This document shows, piece after piece, positions 32,401 to 39,656 of a stretch of 64,000 nucleotides of DNA. Position 1 is the first letter of the stretch. Each line of letters starts with the position of its first letter. A model generated the notes under the pieces. That model worked only from the letters and a program-made list of their open reading frames with translations, did no database searches and had not been told where the DNA came from. The stretch covers positions 18,933,450-18,997,449 of the forward strand of contig CM055095.1 in the NCBI GenBank assembly GCA_029204225.1, in the 5' to 3' direction. Origin of the DNA: Diphasiastrum complanatum (taxonomy: Eukaryota > Streptophyta > Lycopodiopsida > Lycopodiales > Lycopodiaceae). A program made the position numbers and the translations under genes.

Positions 32401-33112
32401 CTCTCATGAATTGCAGCAGATTGGCTAGGATTGGCGCTCCCTTTTTGAGTCACAAAAATCAGATCAGCTTGCTGAAAATTGCCTTTCAGGGCTGGTTCCC
32501 TCCTCCAAGATGTTCAAAATCGGATTCTCGTGGTTTGAAAAATGCCTGAACACCAAGTTAAGAACACAGAGAAGATCATGGATAGATCATAGAACAATAA
32601 AATATAAGTTAGAACATTGACCCCGGTAATCAACAATACATTGGTTTTTGGACTCTGCTGCAAAGGATCACTATCACAGAATTCTCCTCGAATAAGCTCT
32701 CAACCCCATAATTTTTAACTACTAAAACGAGGAGACAATGGTAATTGAACGCCAGTTAGGGTTGGGGCCCCTACTGAAACATTAGACCTGCCAAATAACC
32801 GAACTAACGCCCAAAAGTCTTGAAGTAGACCCAAGTGGCCAAATGACTTGAGTATGAATCAAACGTTATTAGCTACTATTTTGGAGGTCTAAGTGAATCA
32901 AATGAGGCCCTGTACCATAGACTATCCATAAACTACAAATTATCTGACAATGACACAACTAGTGGCATAGAATGTGATATTAGAATATAAATGACTTGAG
33001 TTTTGAATATGAAACGATAACAATTTGAGCTTATTATGGCTTTTGGTTTTGTGACTTTCAGGATGCACGGGGTGCTCCATCAAAAAAGCCCGCTCCAGAT
33101 TATTTCTTGTGA
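7296..33112 (+). CDS. PPX: Serine/threonine protein phosphatase 4 catalytic subunit (PPX type), 8 exons
   Basis: The exons 7,296-7,436, 14,779-14,931, 15,150-15,212, 15,846-15,931, 30,643-30,718, 30,896-31,161, 31,290-31,368 and 33,062-33,112 give 304 residues and a stop with the reading frame kept throughout. Every junction is GT-AG. Metallophosphatase motifs are complete: GDIHG (50-54), GDFVDRG (78-84), RGNHE (109-113), HGG (161-163), RAHQLV and [11 protein letters not shown], ending in DYFL, the tail methylated and bound by regulators in PP2A-like enzymes. The N-terminus [14 protein letters not shown] marks PP4/PPX, not PP2A or PP6; plant PPX proteins are about 305 residues. As a family, PP4 dephosphorylates nuclear and centrosomal targets and acts with regulatory subunits in DNA repair and RNA processing. 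Introns are 7,342, 218, 633, 14,711, 177, 128 and 1,693 bp. The two giant ones are filled with transposons, yet no coding lesion is seen, so the gene is probably functional. Confidence 0.97.
7883..8012. repeat. 65-bp tandem duplication in intron 1
   Basis: Two copies begin at 7,883 and 7,948 with gtttctcacaa-agataagt, followed by aaaccctaaacgtgcagattctta or a close variant. Confidence 0.7.
8174..8467. repeat. 147-bp tandem duplication in intron 1
   Basis: Copies start at 8,174 and 8,321, both with ggttttgtgtct-gttagt, and run through tttgtttccatttttcaggt to the end. They are about 90 percent alike by eye. Each copy carries a polypyrimidine-cag word that resembles a splice acceptor. Confidence 0.8.
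8468..9133. other. Intron 1 sequence, nothing recognised
   Basis: AT-rich unique-looking intron sequence. No coding, tandem or element signature was found. Confidence 0.5.
9134..11104 (+). other. Intron 1, AT-rich; possible old LTR at its left end
   Basis: A tgttggattcaagc start at 9,134 and a TATA-like cctataaaatg near 9,432 resemble the start and promoter of a Copia-type LTR. No second LTR, primer binding site or coding block follows. Between 9,480 and 9,800, words like aatgctgaagc and tgaagc recur in a degenerate way. The rest holds nothing recognisable. Confidence 0.25.
11105..11212 (+). mobile_element. Short LTR-like fragment, partner of 11,419-11,564
   Basis: It begins tgttagaaaattt and contains the block gatgagcacactcc and gaattccctt. 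The inverse of 11,470-11,560 shows the same block in the same order at roughly three-quarters identity, so these are two members of one family in opposite orientation. Its right end is not defined. Confidence 0.45.
11407..11564 (-). mobile_element. Short LTR with primer binding site (TRIM-like fossil)
   Basis: On the - strand the sequence ends ...ttttagca and is followed at once by tggtatcaaagc (11,418-11,407), one base away from the usual Copia tRNA-Met primer binding site. With a TG start near 11,564 the LTR would be about 146 bp, short enough for a TRIM. No coding interior and no 3' LTR are seen. Confidence 0.5.
11884..12377. mobile_element. Small non-autonomous DNA element with gttccc-rich ends
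   Basis: The left end (11,884-11,950) repeats gggaac/gttccc about six times and then turns into a T-run. The right end (12,325-12,377) mirrors this with gttccc, ggttctc and cattccc. ttcaaaattaat occurs just inside both ends. About 490 bp long, no transposase. The plan resembles the hAT ends at 18.4, 22.6 and 34.0 kb, so a non-autonomous hAT relative is likely. The 67-codon open frame inside is not taken as a gene. Confidence 0.5.
12378..12781. other. Intron 1 sequence, nothing recognised
   Basis: No feature was found. The open frame on the - strand at 12,544-12,741 has no recognisable motif. Confidence 0.45.
12782..12880 (+). mobile_element. tRNA-derived SINE, degenerate copy
   Basis: It shares the leader acactctagagagaatcaacaaa, the middle tatagggaagg and the end atcctag with the copy at 12,906, but the promoter boxes are worn. 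Confidence 0.5.
12906..12996 (+). mobile_element. tRNA-derived SINE
   Basis: Leader cacactctagagagaac, then an A-box-like acttgatggtagagca and, about 40 bases on, a B-box-like gggtttgaatcc: the two halves of a pol III tRNA promoter. The same arrangement recurs at 18,332-18,413. It is not a tRNA gene, since acceptor and anticodon stems do not pair. Confidence 0.65.
12997..14778. other. Rest of intron 1; (CT)n at 13,388-13,411
   Basis: Apart from a CT run of about 24 bases, nothing was recognised. The open frames of 60-84 codons here overlap on both strands and carry no motif. The intron ends in a tgttgcag acceptor at 14,778. Confidence 0.45.
14779..14931 (+). CDS. PPX: PP4 catalytic subunit, exon 2
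   Basis: This exon encodes residues 48-98 with GDIHGQ and GDFVDRG, the first two metal-binding motifs. It is in phase 0 at both ends. Confidence 0.97.
15150..15212 (+). CDS. PPX: PP4 catalytic subunit, exon 3
   Basis: This exon encodes residues 99-119 with RGNHE; the His is the proton donor in the family. It is in phase 0 at both ends. Confidence 0.97.
15846..15931 (+). CDS. PPX: PP4 catalytic subunit, exon 4
   Basis: This exon encodes residues 120-147 and two bases of Ser148. The downstream intron is 14,711 bp, so exons 4 and 5 must be joined across a stack of transposons. Confidence 0.97.
16298..16332. repeat. (GA)n microsatellite
   Basis: A GA run with one interruption, in intron 4. Confidence 0.85.
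16333..17070. repeat. GA-rich and gcc-repeat stretch in intron 4
   Basis: It contains a short gcc/gct triplet run at 16,449-16,470 and a (GA)n run at 16,651-16,701. Long open frames on both strands here are made by these repeats (Ser-Leu or Arg-Glu dipeptides). The remainder, to 17,070, has no recognised feature. Confidence 0.7.
17071..17222. repeat. 76-bp tandem duplication with G-box palindromes
   Basis: Two copies begin at 17,071 and 17,147 with gacatgtgtcactcat and include ctggaccaagtgtcc-agtgagcat. Each contains gacacgtgtc, a palindrome around the G-box core CACGTG. It lies inside intron 4, 1.1 kb downstream of exon 4. Confidence 0.75.
17223..18331. other. Intron 4 sequence, unassigned
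   Basis: A 154-codon open frame on the - strand (17,338-17,802) and a 115-codon one (17,987-18,334) were inspected. Neither has a domain, repeat or composition I can recognise. Both are more likely chance frames in a transposon remnant than genes. Confidence 0.35.
18332..18413 (+). mobile_element. tRNA-derived SINE
   Basis: The best copy of the family: leader cacactctagagagaac, A-box agctcagtggtagagta and B-box gggttcgaatcat, both close to the tRNA consensus. Its 3' part is absent, because the hAT element end starts directly after it. Confidence 0.7.
18757..19050. repeat. (GA)n then GT-rich minisatellite inside the hAT
   Basis: A GA run at 18,757-18,809, then four units of about 45 bp containing gaaagagagggagtgt separated by gt runs. 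Long His-Thr frames on the - strand are a by-product. Confidence 0.85.
19238..21732 (+). pseudogene. hAT transposase, C-terminal two thirds, six exons
   Basis: The first block holds VVTDNASN (second catalytic Asp) and the [11 protein letters not shown] motif. The third and fourth blocks hold the insertion domain and the [17 protein letters not shown] block with the catalytic Glu and the hAT dimerisation region. The last block is an acidic Ser/Asp/Glu tail ([16 protein letters not shown]) ending in basic [12 protein letters not shown]. Splice donors and acceptors are canonical except before the fifth block, where the acceptor is tgg instead of cag. As the first Asp and the DNA-binding domain are gone, it cannot make an active enzyme. 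hAT transposases normally cut and paste DNA in the nucleus. Confidence 0.8.
21733..22560. other. hAT 3' non-coding region
   Basis: AT-rich, with many repeats of short words such as aagttagaactt and gtaatttgtaa between 21,890 and 22,260, giving a locally repetitive but not strictly tandem texture. No gene is seen. Confidence 0.5.
22779..22833. repeat. (CT)n microsatellite
   Basis: A CT run of about 55 bases. Confidence 0.9.
22860..23250 (+). mobile_element. Fragment of a hAT transposase tail
   Basis: A frame near 22,975-23,210 reads as a basic-acidic-basic stretch ([14 protein letters not shown], later [12 protein letters not shown]). It resembles the tail of the hAT gene at 21,437-21,732 in composition and order. 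No other transposase part is next to it. Confidence 0.4.
23416..24384 (-). mobile_element. Copia fossil: 5' LTR and start of gag
   Basis: On the - strand an LTR of about 500 bp (24,384 to about 23,885; starts tgttagaaataaatg) is followed by a gag start at 23,793 with [19 protein letters not shown] and LWDLVNG, the typical Copia gag N-terminus. The same LTR family stands alone at 36,955-37,418; shared words include tgacccaaaaggtcgaga and gttggacccaatttt. No primer binding site of the usual sequence was found. The element stops in a microsatellite, so everything after early gag is lost. Confidence 0.8.
23441..23473. repeat. (CT)n microsatellite at the truncated end of a Copia copy
   Basis: A CT run interrupts the end of the - strand Copia gag frame. 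Confidence 0.85.
24385..25215 (-). mobile_element. Gypsy fossil: gag joined to a piece of reverse transcriptase
   Basis: On the - strand, from right to left, the gag start at about 25,148 ([11 protein letters not shown], then a coiled stretch LQQQILDMQ) and a gag core block (24,536-24,766, with [12 protein letters not shown] and [10 protein letters not shown]) are followed directly by a reverse-transcriptase piece with NAPATFQ and [10 protein letters not shown] (24,385-24,500). The region normally between them is missing. It is broken, and the Copia LTR begins exactly where it stops. Confidence 0.75.
25216..26009 (-). other. Probable upstream/LTR part of the Gypsy copy; otherwise unassigned
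   Basis: On the - strand, a TATA-like tatatacac near 25,610-25,620 and a position directly before gag suggest the 5' LTR, perhaps from about 25,712. A GC-rich patch (25,470-25,560) is included. The second LTR is absent, so the call rests on position. Confidence 0.3.
26010..27900 (-). mobile_element. hAT transposon remnant, - strand
   Basis: Blocks from right to left: [15 protein letters not shown] with the first catalytic Asp (about 27,675-27,850), the [12 protein letters not shown] block (27,590-27,640), [20 protein letters not shown] and [10 protein letters not shown] (27,250-27,450), the dimerisation region with [16 protein letters not shown] and HTKRRNRL (26,480-26,790), then [11 protein letters not shown] (26,210-26,310) and an acidic Glu-rich tail (26,020-26,140). 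Order and spacing match the + strand hAT at 18.4 kb. Several frame breaks make it a pseudogene. Confidence 0.75.
27985..28195 (+). mobile_element. Gypsy fossil: RNase H fragment
   Basis: A short + strand block reads [19 protein letters not shown], then [13 protein letters not shown], the pattern of the archaeal-type RNase H of plant Gypsy elements (GDS-LVI-QM-GEY and VPR-EN-QADALA). It is broken and isolated, between two hAT pieces. Confidence 0.6.
28216..28330. mobile_element. GC-rich hAT-like terminus
   Basis: A sudden GC-rich patch repeats gcgtccg/ggacgc about five times and then runs into a T-run and attaattaattttt. The layout (family-specific word cluster, then an AT-rich run) is that of the hAT ends at 18.4 and 34.0 kb. 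It probably ends the hAT copy whose N-terminal exon lies at 28,380-28,925. Confidence 0.45.
28380..28925 (-). pseudogene. hAT transposase N-terminal linker exon
   Basis: On the - strand, after a ttttag acceptor near 28,926, the frame reads [27 protein letters not shown] and continues Pro/Ser/Gln-rich ([10 protein letters not shown]). It matches in position and style the LLDTYGP block and Pro-rich linker of the hAT at 34.6-35.0 kb. The following catalytic exons are not joined to it; a terminus comes instead, so this copy looks internally deleted. Confidence 0.5.
28957..29240. repeat. 138-140 bp tandem duplication
   Basis: Two diverged copies: gcaagcatgacattc at 28,966 answers gcgagcataacgttc at 29,106, and the later words aggcattaagaaac and aggcatcaagaaac follow in the same order. 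The copies are about 70-75 percent alike by eye. Confidence 0.6.
29241..30642. other. Last part of intron 4, nothing recognised
   Basis: No element or gene signature was seen. A short C-rich patch (29,660-29,695) is the only compositional feature. The intron ends with tttgcag. Confidence 0.5.
30643..30718 (+). CDS. PPX: PP4 catalytic subunit, exon 5
   Basis: This exon completes Ser148 and encodes residues to Gln173, with HGGLSPS, the active-site histidine loop. Confidence 0.97.
30896..31161 (+). CDS. PPX: PP4 catalytic subunit, exon 6
   Basis: This exon runs from [13 protein letters not shown] to SAPNYCY plus two bases of an Arg codon. It has the metal-binding His of [10 protein letters not shown] and the LLWSDPED block. 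Confidence 0.97.
31290..31368 (+). CDS. PPX: PP4 catalytic subunit, exon 7
   Basis: This exon finishes YRCGN and encodes [20 protein letters not shown], the last strands of the fold. Confidence 0.96.
31369..33061. other. Intron 7, nothing firmly recognised
   Basis: Unique-looking sequence. Short open frames at 32,062-32,244 and 32,271-32,549 have no motif. Confidence 0.5.
33062..33112 (+). CDS. PPX: PP4 catalytic subunit, exon 8 with stop
   Basis: This exon encodes [16 protein letters not shown] and a TGA stop. The DYFL end is the conserved PP2A-family tail. Confidence 0.97.
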   Translation, partial: DARGAPSKKPAPDYFL

Positions 33113-33545
33113 ATCAGGATCCCGACGAATGTGCTTGCATGCATGATTGAAGCTGGCCAATATAATTTTGCTTACTTGTGGCCGATTATTTTATTTTTTA
33201 GGACCTTTTGCGGCTTTTCTTGAATAGAAAATGTGAGTTTTCCACCCACAAAAAAAGGACTGCTCAAATTTGTGAATTTTATATTGTATTCTCCCTTTCT
33301 TTTTTTTATCATACATTTAGTTGGATTAATATATCTTTGAGTTGGAGTATTCATGATCCTTGCAAAGCCCTTTCAGAGTGCTCATTATGTTTATGCCACA
33401 CTGGTTTCAGTAACGTTGGCATTGCGGGAGTTTTGTAGAATGGCAGTTTCAAGCAATTTTGTTATATTGTAGTTTGTAATATTTTGTAACATTTGATTGC
33501 CATGACCTTCATGCTGATTTTCAATAAAAGTTACATGTCAGACGG
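33113..33545 (+). terminator. PPX: PP4 3' untranslated region with a poly(A) signal
   Basis: AT-rich sequence after the stop. An aataaa at 33,523-33,528, about 410 bases downstream and preceded by T-rich and ttgta-type words, is the best polyadenylation signal. The 83-codon open frame at 33,493-33,744 is not recognised. Confidence 0.5.
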
Positions 33546-33990
33546 AGGCATAAAATTTGGAGTTTGTTTTGTCTCAGTTAGCACGAAATTGCAAGCTAAA
33601 ACTAATGATGAGATGCTAGTGGAAGCTGGACCAAGGCCCCGTGCCATAGAGAAAGGCTATAGAAAGGCCTGGGATGATTTCAAAGGGAAGGTCCTTTTAA
33701 AGCCATGCGAAGGGGCTCTAAACTGTGAACATTACATGGCCTAATAGTTTAGGTTCAAAGGATTTGATAAAACATTGAAATTGCTTCATGCTCTCTAGAC
33801 TACATTCTCTTCTAACCCAGGGAAGTAAGAGGTGGTTAATATTGCAAGAGTTTTCACTCGCAGAGGTAGGTGCACATGAGGTTGATTAGTTGGGTGCTTC
33901 GAAGAGTTATTAGATTGGGCTTGTTATCAGCACCATCTGGTAGGATGAGCCAGTGGACTTGAGTCAGTTTCAAACAAATCTAATTTGCTG
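33546..33990. other. Intergenic, nothing recognised
   Basis: No gene or element signature was found. Confidence 0.45.
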
Positions 33991-33991
33991 A

Positions 33992-34044
<53 letters not shown>
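33991..34044. repeat. Compound (CT)n(AT)n microsatellite
   Basis: A CT run passes directly into an AT run, immediately left of the third hAT's terminus. Confidence 0.9.
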
Positions 34045-34046
<2 letters not shown>

Positions 34047-34559
34047 TAGGTCCTGCAGTACTGCGTACCACGGATCCCGGTACCGCGGTGCCATACTACC
34101 ACCGCGGCACCATTATATTTTAATATAATTAATATTTAATATTTAAATTTTTTTTTTAACCTAAATCTACCCGTCCCCCTCATTTCTTCTCTTAAATTTT
34201 TTTTGCGCCCTCGCTGCCCTGCCATCGCTGCTGTTTTTGCCTGCCTGCCTTCGCTGCCTTGCGTCTGGTTTGCATTGCCCTAAGCCCACGCAACGCCCTG
34301 CCTTGCATCTGATTTGCCTTCGCCCATTTTCAACGTCTCTACAACATTGAACCTTGCTGTTCTTTTTTCCAGTTTTCCATTCTTCCAGTTGTAGCTTCAC
34401 CTGCATTTTTTCCCTACTTTTCTCCATCACAATGGTGCAGTCCGACCTTTCCGATCAGTGGGACGAGGGTGGACATTGTCAGGCGAGTTGCCGACAAGAC
34501 CAACAAGACCGGTCAGAAGGTCGTGCTTTGTCATTATTGCCTAGTCAAATTCGTTGCGT

Positions 34560-34602
<43 letters not shown>

Positions 34603-35460
34603 TCGCCTTAAAGGCTACTTGCTCGGTGCACTCGCCAAAAATAGTGCCACCATAAATGTTGCCCCTTGTGGCAGCATGTCCGTCCCCATCAGGCAGCGAC
34701 TACTAGACACCTACGGGCCACGTCTTGTGGCGGGGGAGAACACCATTTCGGAGGGTGTTCTCCGGTTTTGCATCGCTCCTTATGTGGCTGACCCCAAGTT
34801 GCTGCCTACTTGGCTGGCACGCATGAGGAGAGGGAGTGCATCCTCGTCCCGTCCCATTGCCCCTCATCCCCCTCAGACAGTTTTGCCACACGCACTCCCA
34901 TCTGCACCCATTCCGGTGGAACCCATCCCCTCGCGTCCGCCAATTGCCACTGCGGTTCCACCACCACATCCTGTTGCTCGCACGCCCCCAGTTTACGATT
35001 TTTTCATGGACTCTCCGCCACCCGAGCAGGCCTAGGATGTTAGTGACGAGGCCTTCGAGGATGTTGAGGAGATCCCTTCCTCCCTCCCTTTCCATCCGGA
35101 TGACGTCCCTAGCCAGCAATTTTCGTATCCCATGCTAGATGTTGCCCCTCCAGTGTACCCCACTTATGCTGCTGCACCCATCCCTGCCAGTGCATCCCAC
35201 TCTCCCCATTCCACGTCTACAGCCGATGCATCCACTAGTGCCTAGCCTGTCGCGTCATCATCCATTCTCATCACGGTTGGTGCACCGTGCTGAAGGTCCA
35301 CTATCCGTCGCCTAGCAGGGAGAGCCCTTGTGCAGCAGATCATTCGCGGCGCGCATCAGCCGCACATGGACAGAGAGGCTACACGGGCCGTGGCCAGTTT
35401 GATTTATGAGCTGAACCTTCCATTTGCCATCACCGACTCTGAGCCCTTCAGAAGGGCATT

Positions 35461-35572
35461 CCGCCTTGCATAGTCTGTCAGCCCTAGTTGGAGTCCCTAG
35501 TTCAGAGGTTGTCCGCCTTGCACAGTCTGTCAGCCCTAGCTAGAGAGTCCTTAGTTCAGAGGTTGTCCGCAC
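35461..35572. repeat. 52-bp tandem duplication inside the hAT gene
   Basis: The words ccgccttgca-agtctgtcag and ttcagaggttgtccgc occur twice, starting at 35,461 and 35,513. Confidence 0.75.
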
Positions 35573-36954
35573 ACACATGCTGAGAGATAGGGTCGAGTCC
35601 TTGTCTAGAGAGATGAAACCTCTACATCGCCTCTGGGCCACATACGGTTGCAGCATTATGTCCGATGGCTGGACTGATGTCAGGAGGAGGTTGATCCTCA
35701 ACATCTTGGTCTCTAGCTGCATGGGCACACAGTTTTTGAGGGCCATGGATTGCAGTAGGGGGGGGGGAGAGTCATATCTGCAGAGTTCATATTTGATGTC
35801 ATCAGGTCTTCCATCCTGTCCATAGGTCCCCCAACATGTCATCACGGTGGTGATGGACAATGCCACCAACTGCATTCAGATGGGTGTCCTGCTAGAGGCC
35901 GAGTTCCCTCACATCGTTCATACCCCCTGTGCAGCGCACGACATAGACCTTCTGATGGGGGACATAGGTGCACTTCTCTGGGTTAGAGCCATTGTCCGTG
36001 AGGCCCTCTTCCTGGTGACTTTTGTCACCAGGAAGAGGCGTGTTCTTGCCATGTTCCGGGTTTTCAGCCATTTGGACCTACGGAAGCCAGCCCCCACACA
36101 CTTTGCATTCGACTTGGTGGTCATCGACCGTCTGATTAGGTGCAGGGCACAATGATCTTTGGCGTGCCATTACGTTTCAACGCACAGAGGATGGGGAGCA
36201 CTTTTCTTCCACGGTGAGGGGAGACCAGTTTTGAAGGGATGTGCAGACATTCTCAGCACTCCTTCGACCATTGTACATTGTGCTCCGCATGGCTGACAGC
36301 GAGGGGTCCACACTTGGACTGGTGTATGAGCTCATGGACCGGATTGGACAGTTCCTGCAGCTGCCCATCTTGCAGCCACCGGTATAGTATTGTAACTGCT
36401 CTTTATCTCTTTTACTGATTGCTAGTTTGTTTGTCGGTTGATGTTACGTTTTTTCGTATTTCGCTTCGATTTCGTGCCTGAACCCTAAACCACATGCCTC
36501 TCTCACATGCATGATGACCGAGCTGAAGTTCATCTGGGAGATGCGGTGAAACTACGTTCACAGGAGTATCCACAGCGCTACACACATCCTGCATCCCCTC
36601 TTCTTCTCTCCGACACAGATTTCAGACAGGGAGCTCAAGGCGGATTGGCTTGATTACATCTACAGGGTGGGTCCACACATTGGTTTGGATCCTATCAGAC
36701 TCATGGAGGAGCTAGTTGCATTTCGTTTTGACATGGGCACGTTTAGTCACCTGGCTGCTCAGGATCCAGAGAGAAGACAGCTCCCCATTACTTGGTGGAC
36801 CATGTTCGGTAGCACCTATCCCTCCATACAACGTCTTGCACTGCGTGTTCTTTCACAGGTATGCATCTCATCTCATTCTCCCTTGCTGTGTTTCGTTGAC
36901 GTTCCACCCGTGCACATGTGCTGAACCATTTCATTGCACATACCACAGGATTGC

Positions 36955-37418
36955 TGTTAGAAGTAATAAATGATAATGTTAGTTTCCCATAGGTTACTTT
37001 GACCCAAAAGGTCGAGACTTGTGTAATCATGGGTTAGGTTTATTATTTTGACCATTTTAAGTCAATTTTAGTTGAGTTGGACCCAATTTTGATCCAGTAG
37101 TAATTCGTGGGTCCAAGTAAAGTCTAATTATGTTAAGAGACCTTATCTTGACTTTTGGGAGTGCCCTATAATTAGTAGTGGGTCTTGGAAGGTACTAGAA
37201 CTTAGAGTTTGGAAGAGTCTAGGCCCTTGGAAGGCCTATTTATATGTACTCTTTGTTCATTTGTAATTCATTCCCTTTCAAGCATTGCTACTACTTTCTC
37301 TCTCCTTGAGGGCGCCTAACCCTCTCTTTCTTCTTCTTCTTCTTCTTTTTCCTCTTTTTCTTCTTCTTGTATATGGAGATTGAATGTTAGAAGGATCTTG
37401 GCACTTTGATTTCCTACA
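36955..37418 (+). mobile_element. Solo LTR (Copia family) with perfect 5-bp target duplication
   Basis: A 464-bp block starts tgttagaagt and ends cctaca, flanked by attgc at 36,950-36,954 and attgc at 37,419-37,423. It sits within the coding sequence of the hAT dimerisation region. It contains tgacccaaaaggtcgaga and gttggacccaatttt, shared with the 5' LTR at 23,885-24,384. No coding interior: it is what is left after LTR-LTR recombination. Confidence 0.92.
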
Positions 37419-37962
37419 ATTGCACTGCCTCTATGTGAGCGTAGTTGGAGCACATGGGCTCTCATTCACACGAGGAGAAGAAACAAGCTGTCAGTGAGTC
37501 AGCTAGAGCGGTTGGTGTTCTGTAGCACCAACGCACGTCTCGCCAGGACACTGCCAACCATTACGAGCGCATTGCAGGTGATAGGCTATTCTCCCATAGC
37601 ATGTTGGTTGACGGCTCACTAATACGTTGGTTTCATTTCCTGATCAAGTTGTTTCTCTAACATGCTAAATTTTAACCTTGCAGACGAAGATATCTGATTT
37701 GGAGCGCCGGGTTGATTTGCCTACGGACAGCACCCATTCCATGCCTGCAGATGACTTGGGCACACAGTTGATGGCAGAGAGAGAGAGAGAGGGAGCTTGT
37801 CGAGATGAGAGAGAGAGAGATCACAGAGAGCCTCCATTGTATGAGGCAGATGAGTCAGCGTCAGAGGATGAGCAGGATGAGGATGAGCCCATTCGGGCTG
37901 TGTTTGCCAGTCAGAGCCAAAGCATTGATTGTGGCTCTGTTATTTTATTTTTAGCAGTTTGA

Positions 37963-38559
37963 TATCACGTTTCATGTTTGGCGGCCACATGGTCGAACAT
38001 TGTATTCAGACCATTTTATACATTATATCCAGTGTTGGACATACTGCACATTGTGTATGTGTCGATTTGTAAATGTGCTGTTCAATTTTATCTCAAATTG
38101 TATGTGCATGTGTGAATCGTATTTTCAATTAATGTCAACTGCAGAGATTGATAGCTTCACAATAATGCACTTACAAGCTGATCATTGATGTCATAGCAAT
38201 CTGATAGCACATGCATTTCAAACGATCATCAAAAGAGCAATCGCTCCTTTTGTCCCCCCCCCCCCCCGATAGCATTTCATAAACATATACATTACATTGC
38301 ATTTAAAAAAATTGCAGAGATTGCATTTCACAACACTAGGTGCGCATTGCACAAAAAACACACGGTATATTAATTCAAGAGATGTATCAAAATAACATCA
38401 CATATCCCGCCATGTACGGCTGGGTCTGTTCTTTATACTACTGTCTAACTATATGTTGCTTCATTTGCTGTCGAAAATTACATAACAATAGTCCGCCACA
38501 TACGGCTGGACCTTATCTATTCTAAGCATTCCTACGAATCCTCCACTGACTCCTCGCCC
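37963..38559. other. Unassigned; ccgcca-tacggctgg repeat
   Basis: Contains a C-run (38,256-38,268) and two copies, about 83 bp apart (38,407 and 38,491), of a word like ccgccacatacggctgg. No gene is seen. Confidence 0.4.
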
Positions 38560-38911
38560 TAGTCAAGTGCATTGTTCTGTCGCTCTCGCTCTGCCTCCTG
38601 GTTAGCTCGACGGATGACCGCCCTTTCCCTGATCATGATGAGTTGTCGTCGTGTGAAGTTCACTCCATCCTGCTCATCCAAATCCACCTCGACAGCGGGG
38701 GCGGGGGGCTCCGGCTTCGGGTTTCTCTGCCGAGCCTGTCACAGCATCTTTGCAATGTCTGTCTCTTGCTTCTGACGCTTTTCGTTGTGCCTTCAGACAT
38801 CTTCTCGAGCTTCCTCCTCGCTTCGCCCTCGAGCTTTGGTGGTATGCGCTTCACCATCTCGATCGGCTCTCTCTCACAGCACTCAACGTTTGATATAACA
38901 CACGTTTGCAT
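38560..38911 (-). pseudogene. Unrecognised charged coding-like fragment
   Basis: On the - strand two overlapping frames give charged sequence: REPIEMVKRIPPKLEGEA (38,911-38,660) and, in another frame, EVDLDEQDGVNFTRRQLIM with a Glu/Arg-rich continuation to about 38,575. Composition is like transposon-encoded tails. No domain was recognised, and the frame is not continuous. Confidence 0.3.
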
Positions 38912-39065
38912 TCAACTAAGATACATTGAATTTAGGGAGAGAATCATTTGTCGTTATGTTCCCCTTGAAATTTCATTGTTATATCAGATCAAATTTTAAG
39001 CCGCCCTGAAAAGCATAAGCTTTGATAAATAGCTAGACTTCTCTCATATGGCAGTCTGTGACCAC

Positions 39066-39121
<56 letters not shown>

Positions 39122-39656
39122 ATGTGTGTGTGTGTGTGTATACAACTCCTTGCAAGCAATTATCAAGCTCCAAATCATTCAAATGGTGTCTATTACAACT
39201 GTAGTAGAATCACACCTTAGTGCATAAGCCCTTATTTAAATTAGAATACAATGTGAATACAAAGTGGCTAGAGGTAATGGAGGAAGAAAGGTACTTGGAG
39301 TGGAATTAATGGGCATGGTGGCCCAAAAGCACTTGATAGATTGTTGAGAACTTTTTGAGATACGATGTTTGCTTTCACATTAGGATACTATTTGTATTGG
39401 CACTAATACGCCAACAATGTATTCTTATATCCTGGCACATAACCGGTGTGAGTATTATAACACATTCTCTACCGCCTTTGACCTCCAGCCGCCCGTCAAC
39501 GACGGGCGTACACATACTCACGCGCATCCACTCACGTACATACACACATACATCGGCCACCCAAAAAAACGACCATCGGCTTTCCTCCTAAACCATCGGC
39601 CGCCGTCCAAATCATCGGTCGTCACCTACATCGTCGCTCGCCTGTCAATGACGGGC
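38912..39656. repeat. Compound microsatellite and a cgacggg/catcgg repeat patch
   Basis: (CT)n(AT)n(GT)n at 39,069-39,140. From 39,480 to 39,655 the words catcggcc and cgtcaacgacggg recur, including cccgtcaacgacggg, which is nearly palindromic. No gene is seen. Confidence 0.6.

Larger units (their letters stand above)
34045..37962 (+). mobile_element. hAT DNA transposon, split by a solo LTR
   Basis: The left end (34,045-34,115) clusters ggtacc, accgcgg and ggtgcc and then turns AT-rich. The coding blocks cover a whole hAT transposase in order: BED finger, Pro-rich linker, SDGWTD, MDNATN, insertion domain, dimerisation region and acidic tail. No matching right terminus was found up to 38.3 kb. 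A CT/AT microsatellite borders the left end, and another (34,563-34,598) lies within the finger exon. Confidence 0.75.
34429..37962 (+). pseudogene. hAT transposase, near full length, decayed
   Basis: BED-type zinc finger: GQKVVLCHYC, then after a TA microsatellite RLKGYLLGA (34,469-34,640). LLDTYGP and a long Pro-rich linker run to 35,035, and the helical ELNLPFAITDSEPF block is near 35,410. The first catalytic Asp is in MSDGWTD (35,660), the second in VMDNATN (35,852), with TPCAAHDIDLL near 35,930. FVTRKRRVLAMF and the insertion domain follow (36,020-36,390). The dimerisation and catalytic Glu block LCERSWSTWALIHTR is near 37,440, and an acidic tail (DESASEDEQDEDE) lies at 37,845-37,890. 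Several in-frame stops and shifts, a 52-bp internal tandem duplication and the LTR insertion make it inactive. Confidence 0.75.

Noticed and set aside
34703-35119. 138-codon - strand frame
   Set aside because: Antisense to the Pro-rich linker of the + strand hAT transposase.
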